DNA from: Sphingobium sp.
GTDB taxonomy: Bacteria; Pseudomonadota; Alphaproteobacteria; Sphingomonadales; Sphingomonadaceae
Length of the DNA stretch: 64,000 bases
Assembly (NCBI GenBank): GCA_023266575.1
Contig: JAHFPV010000007.1
Location: 108,790-172,789 of the forward strand
Reading direction: 5' to 3'
The position numbers were made by a program, and so were the translations under genes. Positions 35,186 to 43,816 of this stretch are shown piece by piece. The notes beneath the pieces are model-generated. The model was not told the DNA's origin, made no database searches, and saw nothing but the letters and a program-made list of their open reading frames with translations. Positions within the stretch are counted from its first letter, which is position 1, and each line of letters starts with the position of its first letter.

Positions 35186-37292
35186 GTGCGGTTTCCAGTG
35201 CTTTATCTTCATTGGCGCGGTGGATGACATAGGCGCGAATGTCATCAATTTCTGCTGCTGAGAAGATCGATGCGAAGCTGACCATGCCATTGTCCTTGAG
35301 CGCACCGTCATGGACGACCTGCTTCCATATGTCAGCGTCGTTGAGCGTGCCGCTATGGCGCAGGTCGGTGACCAGGCTGCCGCCGACCGCCGCGTCGCCA
35401 TGGCAGGTGCTGCAATAGCGGCCAAAGCGCGCTGCGCCTGCCGCGATCGTTGCGCGGCTGGCGGTAGAGGGTGGGGGATCGAGCGGCATTGTCGGCAGCG
35501 GCGGGGCAGGGGGCAGGGCCGCCTTGCCATCCAGCCTGAACACCAGCAGGCGGGAGATATTGCGGCTTGGCCCGCTCTTGTCTGATAGGATGCCGGGCGC
35601 CAACGCCCAGACGCCACCCCAGCCCGCCATCACAGCGACATATTGCTGCCCGTCCAGTTCATAGCTGATCGGAGCCGCGACGATGCCGGTCTGCGCGGGG
35701 AAGGACCAGAGCTTGCGCCCATCCTTCGTCGCATAGGCGTTGAAGTCCCCGGTCGCTGTCCCCTGAAACACCAGGTCGCCGCCGGTCGCCAGCAGCCCGC
35801 CATTCCATGGTCCCTTATAGGACACGCGCCAGCGTTCCTTTTGCGCGATCGGGTCCCAGGCGATGAGGGCGCCGGTGGTCGCCTTCATCGCCGCGTCGCG
35901 CATCGCCTTGTCGGCTGGCATCGCGGCGGCGGCGATATCGACACCGACGTTGAAGCCCAGTCTGTTCGCTTTCCATCCCTTTTCAGGAATATAGGGGAAG
36001 GCGGCGAGATTGGCGGGGATGAACACCAGCGATGATTTGGGATCGAACGCCATCGGGTGCCAGCTATGCGCGCCAGTCGCGCCGGGGGAGCCGATGAAGG
36101 GCTTGCCGGTCTTGTAATAACGCGCCGCGGGGTTTTCGATCGGCCGCCCGGTGGTCATGTCGATGCCGCTGGCCCAATTGACCGGCACGAAATTTTTGGC
36201 CGACAACAGCTTTCCGTTGGTGCGGTCGAGCATGTAGAAAAAGCCGTTCTTGGGCGCCTGCATCAGCACCTTGCGCCTGGCACCGCCCATGTCGAGATCG
36301 GCCAGCATGATATGTTGGGTGGCGGTAAAGTCCCAGCTGTCGCCCGGCGTGGTCTGATAGTGCCACGCATATTCCCCGGTTTTCGCATGAACCGCGACGA
36401 TCGAGGACAGATAGAGATTGTCGCCTTTCCCCTCCGACCGATAGGCCTGATTCCAGGGCGACCCGTTGCCGACGCCGATATAGAGCAGGTCCAGTTCCGG
36501 GTCATAGGCCATCGCATCCCATACGGTGCCACCGCCGCCCTGCTTCCACCATTCGCCATGCCAGGTGGCCGCCGCTTTCTTGAGATAATCCGGTTCCTGT
36601 TCCGTGCCGGGTTGCGCCGGGACGGTGTAGAAACGCCAGCGCTCCTTGCCCGTGTCCGCATCATAGGCCGCGACATAGCCGCGCGCGCCGAATTCCGCGC
36701 CGCCATTACCGATGATGACCATGCCGTTCACGACGCGCGGCGCGCCGGTGATCGTATAATTTTTGCTCTGGTCGAGCGTGACGACGCTCCATGCCGCTTT
36801 GCCCGTCTTGCGGTTGATGGCGATCAGCCGACCGTCGAGCGTACCGACGAAGATCTTGTCGCCCCATGCCGCCACGCCGCGATTGACCGCGTCGCAGCAG
36901 GCCTTGACCAAGGTTTCGCGCGGCACCGCCGGGTCGAACGACCAGAGCAGCTTGCCGGTGCGGGCGTCGTAGGCCTTCACCATGCTCCACGCCGTCGAGA
37001 CATAGAGGATGCCGTCGATGAACAGCGGGGTCGCCTCCTGCCCGCGATTGGTGTCGAGATCGGCGAACCAGTCGAGGCCCAGTCTGCCGATCGTATCCTG
37101 ATTGATCGTAGTCAGCGGGCTGAAACGCTGCTCGTCATAGGTGCGCCCGGTCGAGAGCCATTGCGCCGGCGCGGCAGCAATGATCCGCGCTGCATCGACG
37201 CCGCTGGCGCCCGTTGCGCCATTGCCCTGGCTACATGCGGCCAGCGCCAGACTGCCTATCGTCATTGCCCAGAGTGCAACCCGCATCCTCAT
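35175..37292 (-). CDS. PQQ-dependent quinohemoprotein alcohol dehydrogenase (type II), lipoprotein
   Basis: A 705-aa periplasmic enzyme. The N-terminus has a lipobox (GSLALAACSQG), so it is membrane-anchored. The eight-bladed propeller shows the vicinal disulfide KACCDAVNRG, tryptophan-docking repeats, NGSPWNQAY and GDSWDFTATQ around PQQ-Ca, and a C-terminal cytochrome c with CSTCH. It oxidises primary alcohols and feeds electrons to the respiratory chain. Among lignin genes, oxidation of a gamma-hydroxyl of an aryl propanol such as HPV is attractive but unproven. The start at 37292 follows AAAGGA; ATG at 37322 is an alternative with a poor site. Confidence 0.9.
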   Translation of the reverse strand: MRMRVALWAMTIGSLALAACSQGNGATGASGVDAARIIAAAPAQWLSTGRTYDEQRFSPLTTINQDTIGRLGLDWFADLDTNRGQEATPLFIDGILYVSTAWSMVKAYDARTGKLLWSFDPAVPRETLVKACCDAVNRGVAAWGDKIFVGTLDGRLIAINRKTGKAAWSVVTLDQSKNYTITGAPRVVNGMVIIGNGGAEFGARGYVAAYDADTGKERWRFYTVPAQPGTEQEPDYLKKAAATWHGEWWKQGGGGTVWDAMAYDPELDLLYIGVGNGSPWNQAYRSEGKGDNLYLSSIVAVHAKTGEYAWHYQTTPGDSWDFTATQHIMLADLDMGGARRKVLMQAPKNGFFYMLDRTNGKLLSAKNFVPVNWASGIDMTTGRPIENPAARYYKTGKPFIGSPGATGAHSWHPMAFDPKSSLVFIPANLAAFPYIPEKGWKANRLGFNVGVDIAAAAMPADKAMRDAAMKATTGALIAWDPIAQKERWRVSYKGPWNGGLLATGGDLVFQGTATGDFNAYATKDGRKLWSFPAQTGIVAAPISYELDGQQYVAVMAGWGGVWALAPGILSDKSGPSRNISRLLVFRLDGKAALPPAPPLPTMPLDPPPSTASRATIAAGAARFGRYCSTCHGDAAVGGSLVTDLRHSGTLNDADIWKQVVHDGALKDNGMVSFASIFSAAEIDDIRAYVIHRANEDKALETAHAD

Positions 37293-37327
37293 CCCGTCCT
37301 TTGTTCTCGCGGATGTTTTCATCCTGC

Positions 37328-38890
37328 TTAGTTGACCATCCGCTCGCCCGACCAATGGGCCGCGCGCAGGGTTTTCTTGTCCATCTTGCCCGCTGCCGTC
37401 CGTGGGATGGCGGGGACGAAGGCGACGCTTTTGGGCGCTTTCACCCCGCCCAGCCGGGACTTGGCATGGGCGATGATGGCAGCTTCATCGATTTCGTCGG
37501 CCACGACAATGGCATGGACCGCTTCGCCCCATTTGGCGTCGGGGATGCCGATGACGGCACATTCGCGCACGGCGGCCAGTTCGGTGATCGCAGCCTCCAC
37601 CTCGGCAGTGAACACATTGAAACCGCCGGACACGACCATGTCCTTCTTGCGATCGACAATGTAGAGAAAGCCATCCGCGTCGCGGCGGGCAATGTCGCCG
37701 GTGTGGTGCCAGCCGAAGGTGCGGATGTCCGCCGTTTCCTGCGGCAGCGCATGATATTCGCGCGATACCAGCGCGCCGCGCACCACCAGTTCGCCTGCCT
37801 CACCATCGGGCAGCAAATGGCCATCATCATCCATGATGCCGACCATGACTGATCGGGTCGGCAGGCCGCAGCTGGCGAGCCGTTCAGGCCGGTCGCCTGC
37901 CGCTGCTGCTGCCACGACTTCGGGCGAAAGCCAGGTGACGATCATCGGTGCTTCCACCTGCCCATAGGCCTGGCAGAGGCACGGGCCGAACAGTTCCACC
38001 GCACGGCGGAGTTTTTCCGGGGAAACGGGCGAACCGACGAGCAGGAAGATTTCGAGCGACGACGTGTCCGCTTCCGCCAGTTGCGGCGCGTCGAGCAGGC
38101 CATAGAGCGCAGTCGGCGGCATATAGACATGGGTGACGCGATGCGTGGCGATCGCATCCAGCACGGCGGCTGCGTCGAAGCCGGGCAGGATGATCTGGGT
38201 CGCGCCCAGCGAGAGCGTCGCCAGCGCGACCGGCCCGGCGGCATGGGTGATCGGCGCGACCACCAGCGACACCGGGGCGGGCGTGCGGCCATCGACCGCC
38301 TGCGCGACCGTCTCTATCATGGTGCCCCAACCTGAGTTGGTGACGACTACCCCTTTGGACGGGCCGGTGGTGCCGCCGGTGGGGAAAAGGCCAACGACAT
38401 CATCGGGCCGACCGAACGGATCGGACAGGTCGGGCAGGGCGTCGCCATCGGCCCCGGCGATGAACTGGTCGAGCGAGGGGTCGCCATCCTGCGCCCGGTC
38501 GAGGCAGATGAACCGCGTCAGGGCGGGAACGCGCGCCCTGAGCTGCATCACGTCGCCCGACTGGCTGCTATGATAGAAGAGCCAGCTACAGCCGACATAG
38601 TCGAGATAGGCGGCGTTCGCGTCGATCGCGTTGCGGGTGTTGACCGGCACCCACTGGCCATTGGCGCGCCATATGGCGAGCAAGGCGACCATCATCGCAG
38701 CGCTGTTGGGACCGTAGAGCGCGACTGGTTCCTGGTTACGAAAACCCGCAGCATAGAGTGCGACGGCGATCCGCCGGGTCAGCACGCTGACCTCCGCAAA
38801 GCTCAACCTTTCGCCGCTGGCCGCGTCGATCAGGCAGACATGGTCGGGAGCGATGTCATGGCCCCGGTCGAAATAGTCGATCGCACGCAT
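37328..38890 (-). CDS. AMP-dependent acyl/aryl-CoA ligase
   Basis: A 520-aa adenylate-forming enzyme. Motif A3 is PTGGTTGPSKG (about residue 170), A5 is YGQVEAP, A7-A8 is TGDIARRDADGFLYIVDRKK followed by DMVVSGGFNVF, and the catalytic Lys is in PRTAAGKMDKK at the end. It activates a carboxylate to its CoA thioester. It lies between the GST pair and the PQQ dehydrogenase, so it may activate the acid produced when the propanol side chain is oxidised. A 70-residue upstream open extension is discarded as it overlaps the GST gene. Confidence 0.9.
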   Translation of the reverse strand: MRAIDYFDRGHDIAPDHVCLIDAASGERLSFAEVSVLTRRIAVALYAAGFRNQEPVALYGPNSAAMMVALLAIWRANGQWVPVNTRNAIDANAAYLDYVGCSWLFYHSSQSGDVMQLRARVPALTRFICLDRAQDGDPSLDQFIAGADGDALPDLSDPFGRPDDVVGLFPTGGTTGPSKGVVVTNSGWGTMIETVAQAVDGRTPAPVSLVVAPITHAAGPVALATLSLGATQIILPGFDAAAVLDAIATHRVTHVYMPPTALYGLLDAPQLAEADTSSLEIFLLVGSPVSPEKLRRAVELFGPCLCQAYGQVEAPMIVTWLSPEVVAAAAAGDRPERLASCGLPTRSVMVGIMDDDGHLLPDGEAGELVVRGALVSREYHALPQETADIRTFGWHHTGDIARRDADGFLYIVDRKKDMVVSGGFNVFTAEVEAAITELAAVRECAVIGIPDAKWGEAVHAIVVADEIDEAAIIAHAKSRLGGVKAPKSVAFVPAIPRTAAGKMDKKTLRAAHWSGERMVN

Positions 38891-38894
38891 TGTC

Positions 38895-39644
38895 TCAGCC
38901 CCAGCGGTTAATCTCCGGGCCGGGCGCCCAGATCGCTTCGGGATGAGGCACGGTGGCACGGCCGAGCGCCTGCATTACCGCCGGGCGGGCGCGCAAACGG
39001 GTTTCCCAGGCGTCCGTCAGCGGCGAGGCGGCAAAGGCATCCGGCACGATGCCCCGCATCCCCGCCAGCCAGGCGTAGCTTTCCAGATCGGCGATCGAGA
39101 AATCCCCCATCAGCCAGTCGCGCCCGTCCGCCAGTTGCGTTTCGATCTTCTCGACCGCCTGCCCGATCTTCGCGCGGCTGTCGGTCAGTTGCGCCTCGTC
39201 GGCGCTGCCCGCCACTGCGTCACGCCAGCGTGCGGCAAGGTCGGCGCTGGCGATCCCGGCAGGAACAGCAGTGGGGCGCGCAGTGGCAACGCCAAGGCAC
39301 GCGGCGGCGGGAGCCACACGCTCGATGACATAGCGGCACCAGGCCATCATCTGCCAGCGGGCATAGGGATCGGCCGGGCGCAGTGCCGGACCATTGCCCA
39401 CTTCATCGAGATAGCAGGCCAGAAACACGCTGTCGGTCATCGCGACGCCATCGACCACCAACACCGGGCCTTCACCCTCGATCGACTGATCGACCTCAAG
39501 CGGGTGGGGCAGGGCGGTCGAATGACGCTCGCCCGCGACCAGGTCAATCGCGCGCAATTCAAGCGCGACATCCTTCTCGAACGCTGCGGCCAGCACGGTG
39601 AAAGAGGGGCCATTGGGCTGGCCATGGTACAGGATGGTCGTCAT
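38895..39644 (-). CDS. GST-like protein, second subunit of a possible heterodimeric beta-etherase
   Basis: A 249-aa GST-fold protein (LYHGQPNGPSFTVLAAAFEK at the N-terminus, DWLMGDFSIADLESYAWLAG in the helical domain). The Asn-Ser pair found in LigF at the glutathione-activating position is replaced by Asn-Gly-Pro-Ser, and the INPRGQVPAL block is degenerate (PLEVDQSIEGEGPVLV), suggesting weakened glutathione binding. Its start overlaps the stop of the preceding, better conserved GST by 4 bases. The pairing recalls the N. aromaticivorans BaeAB heterodimer, of which one subunit is catalytic. Equivalence is a hypothesis. Confidence 0.72.
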   Translation of the reverse strand: MTTILYHGQPNGPSFTVLAAAFEKDVALELRAIDLVAGERHSTALPHPLEVDQSIEGEGPVLVVDGVAMTDSVFLACYLDEVGNGPALRPADPYARWQMMAWCRYVIERVAPAAACLGVATARPTAVPAGIASADLAARWRDAVAGSADEAQLTDSRAKIGQAVEKIETQLADGRDWLMGDFSIADLESYAWLAGMRGIVPDAFAASPLTDAWETRLRARPAVMQALGRATVPHPEAIWAPGPEINRWG

Positions 39645-40408
39645 GCCGGTTCGCTTTCGAGCAGGGAGATGCGGCGGGCGAGGTCGGTGCGGCCCAGCGC
39701 CCAGCAGGCGCGGGTCGCAGGGCGCGCATAGATGGCGCGCAGCCAGCGCATGATGTTGGGGGTCAGGCTGTCATTGCACAGCTGCGGCTGCGACAGGGGC
39801 ATGGCGTAGGCAAGGTTGAAGCCGTTTATATCGGCAAGTCCATAACTGTCCGACGCCAGCCATTGTCGCTGGCCCAGCGCCCGTTCGAGATAACCGATGC
39901 CAAGCGCCACGCGACGCTGGGATTCGGCCATCTCCTCCGCCGAAAAAGCGCCATTGATCGCCTTGCGCCAGGCAACGCGCCGTTCTGGCATCGGGATGCG
40001 GTCGATCGCCGCCTCCAGTTCAGCGGGGTCTTTCTGCCGTACCGAAGGACCGACGAACACGCTCCAGCCGATCATCGAGAAGCTGGGGGCAAGCCACTGG
40101 TCGAGGAACTTCATCCACCAGCGGGTGCGCCACTGGTCGACCGGATCGGCGGGCATCAGGCGCGGGCCGTCGAACGCCTCGTCGACATATTCCATGATCG
40201 CGGTGGATTCGGTCAGCACATATTGCCCATGGGTCATGGCGGGGATGGTGCCGAGCGGGTTGACCGCCAGATAATCGGGCTTGTGCTGGTCGAAATTCAA
40301 CAGGTCGAGATAATGGCTGTCGAACGCCACGCCCTTTTCAAACAGCGCCAGCATGGGCTTGCCCGAATTGGCGTTGGGTTCCCAATGGTAGAGGGTAACG
40401 TCGGTCAT
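39641..40408 (-). CDS. LigF-like glutathione S-transferase (possible BaeA-like beta-etherase subunit)
   Basis: A 255-aa GST resembling LigF in architecture: LYHWEPNANSGKPMLALFEKG with Asn14-Ser15 retained, VNPLGTIPAM, LTESTAIMEYVDEAF, and a long helical domain containing WWMKFLDQWLAPSFSMIGW. This suggests a glutathione-dependent ether-cleaving enzyme rather than a detoxification GST. It follows a TonB receptor and overlaps a second, degenerate GST. In known systems LigF cleaves the beta-S ether and LigE/LigP or BaeAB the beta-R ether; this pair could supply the beta-R activity. The start was taken where the fold begins; the ribosome site is weak. Confidence 0.78.
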   Translation of the reverse strand: MTDVTLYHWEPNANSGKPMLALFEKGVAFDSHYLDLLNFDQHKPDYLAVNPLGTIPAMTHGQYVLTESTAIMEYVDEAFDGPRLMPADPVDQWRTRWWMKFLDQWLAPSFSMIGWSVFVGPSVRQKDPAELEAAIDRIPMPERRVAWRKAINGAFSAEEMAESQRRVALGIGYLERALGQRQWLASDSYGLADINGFNLAYAMPLSQPQLCNDSLTPNIMRWLRAIYARPATRACWALGRTDLARRISLLESEPA

Positions 40409-40469
40409 GCCGATAGTGTCTCCATGATCCAGGGGACCGGGCGGCATGGGCCGCCCGGTCAGGCGGGGA

Positions 40470-42974
40470 TTAGAATTTCTTTTTGACCGAAATCGCCCAT
40501 TCGCGCGGGTTGCCGGGGCGTCCCTTGCGCACGCCCGCGCCTGCGCCACGCAGGTCGAACACCGACAGGAAATAATATTTGTCGAACAGGTTGGTGACTT
40601 CCAGCGATATGTCGAGGTCATTGTCCGCATTCGCCCAGGTCAGCCGCGCATTGGCGAGCGTATAGGCTGGCACGAAATTGAGATTGCGGGTCGTGCCGAT
40701 CACGGATGATCCGGCATATTTCTTGTCCTCATAGGTGACGTCGAAGCGGGGGGTCAGGCTGCCGGCGCTGTCGAGGTCGATCTTGTACTGCGCGCCCAGG
40801 CTGAATTTCCAGGGCGGCGAGACTGGCGGATCGTCGGCCGACACGCCGCCCGGATTGGTCGGATAGGCCGCAGCCGGGCTGAGGCTGCCCGCCTTATATT
40901 TGAAGTCGAGATAGCTGATCGAGGCGTCGATCGCGAGGCCATCGACCGGATAGGCGGTCAGTTCCGCCTCGAACCCCTTGACCTGCGCATCGCCCGCATT
41001 GAGGCGAGCGGCACAGGGCGCGCCGGGGCAGGTCAGCACCGGGATCTGGATGTCGGTATAATCGTTGATGAAGGCCGCGGCATTGAAGCGCAGGCGGCGG
41101 TTGAGCATGTCGCTCTTGAAGCCGATCTCATAGGCAATGAGCTTTTCCGGCTGGAAGGCGATGACCTGCTGCGTATTGAAGGGACGCGGATTGCTGCCGC
41201 CGCCCTTGAAGCCGGTGGAGACCGACCCATAGACCATGAAATTGTCCGACAGGCGGTAATCGGCCGCGATCCGATAGTCCCAGCGCTTGGCACTATAATG
41301 GGCGGTCAACCCCGACAAGGCCGTCACACTTTCGGTCACATTGCCATTACGGTTGTAATCCAGCGTATCGGCGCCCGCATACCCAATGCCATAGGTAGCG
41401 CCGACCGGGTCAAGGAAGGCGTTGACGGTGCCGTCATAGTTCAGGCGGAAATAGGTCTGGTCCTTGGACTCGCTGGTGTAGCGCACCCCGCCGCTGATCG
41501 TCATCCGCTCCATCGGCTTCCAGGACAGATGCGCGAACACGGCCTTGGCGTCCGCCTTGGTCGGATCGGGTTGCCGGAACTGGAGTGGATAGACCGGAAC
41601 ATAGCGAATGTCCTGAAGGGAGTCGTATGTCGATTTCTGCTTGAAATAATAGCCGCCGACCGTGCCGTTCAGCGTCTCGCCCAGTTCCGCGTTCAGCCGG
41701 ACTTCCTGACTGAAACTCCAATTTTCCAGATAGTTGCGGCCAAAACCAATATTGGCGGGTGAGATATCGTCGTCGGAATCAAACTGCGTGTCGAAGGCGC
41801 GATAGCCAGTGATGGAGGTCAGCGCGAAGGCGTCGCTGAGCTTATAGTTGATCTGGCCCGACACGCCCCAGCCCTGATAGAGGCTGCGGTCCGTACCCCG
41901 CGTGGCGGCGAGGGGCGTCCCGGCCGCACCGAACGGATCGACCGGAATGGGCGGCACCCAGACGCCCGCAGGCTGGCCAGTGCCGATATAGTTGCAGTAG
42001 CGGCCGCATATGAATCGATTGTCATAGGGGATGCCCGGTGCCGGAATGGTATTGGGTGAATTGACCGTGCTGGTTTCCAGCAAGACTTCACCAGCGATCG
42101 TATGTTCGTCGCGGGTATAGTCCCCGATGACGGTTACATCGAGCTTGTCGCTCGGCTCCCAGAACAGGATGCCACGGATCGCCTGATAGCCAACGCCGCC
42201 CAGCTTGCTGATGACGCAGTCGCCCGCTGGCTGGGTCGATGCGATACCGCTGCCGGGATTGGCGCAGCCATAGTCAATGCGATCGACAAAGCCCTCCTGT
42301 TGCCGTGCGACACCGGAAATGCGCGCCGACAGCGTGCTGGTAATGCCAAAGTCCGCCGCTGCACGGATGCCGATACGGTTACGGATGCCGTAATTGACCT
42401 CGACAAAGCCGCCGCCATCACCCGACGGCCGCTTGGAATAGAGCTTGATCGCGCCGCCTTCCGCATTGCGCCCCGCCAGCGTTCCCTGCGGGCCGCGCAA
42501 AATCTCGACGCGGTCAAGATCGAGCAGCTCGAACACTGCGCCCGTCAGTTGGGGATAATAGACGTCGTCAATATAGATGCCGACACCCGGTTCATAGGCG
42601 GGGTTGAAATCATTCTGGCCCACGCCACGGATGCTGGCGGAAATGGATGGGCCAAAGGACGCGCCCTGGGGCTTGAGCGACACGTTGGGCGCGGCGTCGG
42701 CGACCTGGGCCAGATTGACCTGGCTCTTCGCTTCCAGCTCCGCGGCACTGACCGCTGTGATGGAAATGGGCGTGTCCTGAAGCCGCTGTTCGCGGAACTG
42801 GGCGGTGACGACGATGTCCGCGACCATGCCCGGCGACAGCGTCTCCTGCTCGGCGGCCTGTGGTGCCGTTTGTGGCGGTGCCGACGACTGCGCCGATGCA
42901 GGCGTGGTGATTGCGAGGATGGACGCCGACGCCAACAGGGCGTGCGTCATCGTGGTACGAAGCGCGTACTGCAT
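40470..42974 (-). CDS. TonB-dependent receptor
   Basis: An 834-aa receptor with signal peptide ending TPASAQ, TonB box ADIVVTAQFREQRLQDTPIS, plug with VEILRGPQGTLAGRNAEGGA and a barrel ending AISVKKKF. GGAGAGGGG is 7 bases before the ATG. It leads the operon receptor, GST, GST, AMP-ligase, PQQ dehydrogenase, amidohydrolase, so it probably imports an oligolignol or other aryl ether across the outer membrane. The TLAGRN instead of TLFGRN variant is the only plug oddity. Confidence 0.9.
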   Translation of the reverse strand: MQYALRTTMTHALLASASILAITTPASAQSSAPPQTAPQAAEQETLSPGMVADIVVTAQFREQRLQDTPISITAVSAAELEAKSQVNLAQVADAAPNVSLKPQGASFGPSISASIRGVGQNDFNPAYEPGVGIYIDDVYYPQLTGAVFELLDLDRVEILRGPQGTLAGRNAEGGAIKLYSKRPSGDGGGFVEVNYGIRNRIGIRAAADFGITSTLSARISGVARQQEGFVDRIDYGCANPGSGIASTQPAGDCVISKLGGVGYQAIRGILFWEPSDKLDVTVIGDYTRDEHTIAGEVLLETSTVNSPNTIPAPGIPYDNRFICGRYCNYIGTGQPAGVWVPPIPVDPFGAAGTPLAATRGTDRSLYQGWGVSGQINYKLSDAFALTSITGYRAFDTQFDSDDDISPANIGFGRNYLENWSFSQEVRLNAELGETLNGTVGGYYFKQKSTYDSLQDIRYVPVYPLQFRQPDPTKADAKAVFAHLSWKPMERMTISGGVRYTSESKDQTYFRLNYDGTVNAFLDPVGATYGIGYAGADTLDYNRNGNVTESVTALSGLTAHYSAKRWDYRIAADYRLSDNFMVYGSVSTGFKGGGSNPRPFNTQQVIAFQPEKLIAYEIGFKSDMLNRRLRFNAAAFINDYTDIQIPVLTCPGAPCAARLNAGDAQVKGFEAELTAYPVDGLAIDASISYLDFKYKAGSLSPAAAYPTNPGGVSADDPPVSPPWKFSLGAQYKIDLDSAGSLTPRFDVTYEDKKYAGSSVIGTTRNLNFVPAYTLANARLTWANADNDLDISLEVTNLFDKYYFLSVFDLRGAGAGVRKGRPGNPREWAISVKKKF

Positions 42975-43108
42975 GGGAAATCCCCTCTCCTAAACCGGCT
43001 TGAGATCCGTCCTGCCCGGACGTGACCCGCCAATGACGCTGCTGTGCGTCGATTGTTAGTAAGACATACAATTTTCTGCGTTGCAAGAGCCTCCGTGACC
43101 CCGCAACG

Positions 43109-43135
43109 AATATTGACGCAATATTTGGCAATATT
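43109..43135. repeat. three phased AATATT elements upstream of the TonB receptor
   Basis: AATATT occurs at 43109-43114, 43120-43125 and 43130-43135, i.e. at 11- and 10-base intervals, the last two within the exact direct repeat GCAATATT. Such helical phasing suits a bent promoter region or an array of binding sites in the 271-bp gap between the receptor and the MarR gene. The same gap has ACATACAAT at 43064-43072, also found beside the lignostilbene dioxygenase. Confidence 0.4.
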
Positions 43136-43245
43136 ACGAGAGAGCAAATAATGCTGTTATCTATGTTGGTGGTATTGGCAGTAACAGGTTGAAAACAGGT
43201 CAATCGACAACTGGTTGAAAAGCCCTGCTTCTGCCGTTCTAGCGG

Positions 43246-43713
43246 TCAGACATAGACGCGGCGCAGCAACTCCACCAACATCGCCGTTTCGGCCGGACTG
43301 AACCGGGCCTTGAGCCAGTTTTCATGCTCGGCAATGCAAGTGCGCGCCGCCGCCAGCGACTCGCGCCCCGCGTCGGTCAGGCTGAGCGTCTGGCGACGAC
43401 GATCCTGCGTGGATTCGCCGCGTTTCAGGAAGCCGCGATCCTGCATCCGGTTGACGATCGCCATCACGCTGGCCCGGTCCATCTTCAGTCGTCGGCCAAT
43501 GTCGGCCTGCGCGATGGCGGGCTGATCCTCGATCAGCCACAGCACCGCGACCTGCTTCTGGGTCAGGCCAAGGTCACTGAATGTCTCGGTAAAATGCTGA
43601 TAGACCGCCGCACTCGCCAGCCGGATGTGGAAACCGACCAGGCCGTCAATGCCGCTGAGGCGTGGGTCGGGGAACAGGGTGAGCGGATCGAGATCCTTGT
43701 CCATGGTATTCAT
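43246..43713 (-). CDS. MarR-family transcriptional regulator
   Basis: A 155-aa winged-helix protein. LTQKQVAVLWLIEDQPAIAQ, then IGRRLKMDRASVMAIVNRMQ and the wing RGESTQDRRRQTLSLTDAGR are the standard MarR DNA-binding segments. The start is set at the first ATG of the conserved region; the upstream open frame covers the operator. It is divergent from the lignostilbene dioxygenase with a 27-bp palindrome in between and lies upstream of the TonB receptor operon, so it may control both in response to a phenolic ligand. Confidence 0.88.
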   Translation of the reverse strand: MNTMDKDLDPLTLFPDPRLSGIDGLVGFHIRLASAAVYQHFTETFSDLGLTQKQVAVLWLIEDQPAIAQADIGRRLKMDRASVMAIVNRMQDRGFLKRGESTQDRRRQTLSLTDAGRESLAAARTCIAEHENWLKARFSPAETAMLVELLRRVYV

Positions 43714-43768
43714 AGTAACAGTGTGGAGACTAAAGGGCTGAGCGTCAATCCTGCGGCTTGAAAATATG

Positions 43769-43795
43769 TGTGGGTTACATACAATGTGATCCACA
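43769..43795. promoter_or_regulatory. MarR operator candidate at the lignostilbene dioxygenase promoter
   Basis: TGTGGGTTACA (43769-43779) and TGTGATCCACA (43785-43795) are inverted with 9 of 11 matches around TACAA. It lies between the divergent MarR gene and the dioxygenase, 21 bases before the latter's GTG. Confidence 0.6.
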
Positions 43796-43816
43796 ATCAT
43801 AAGCAGAGGATCAGCC

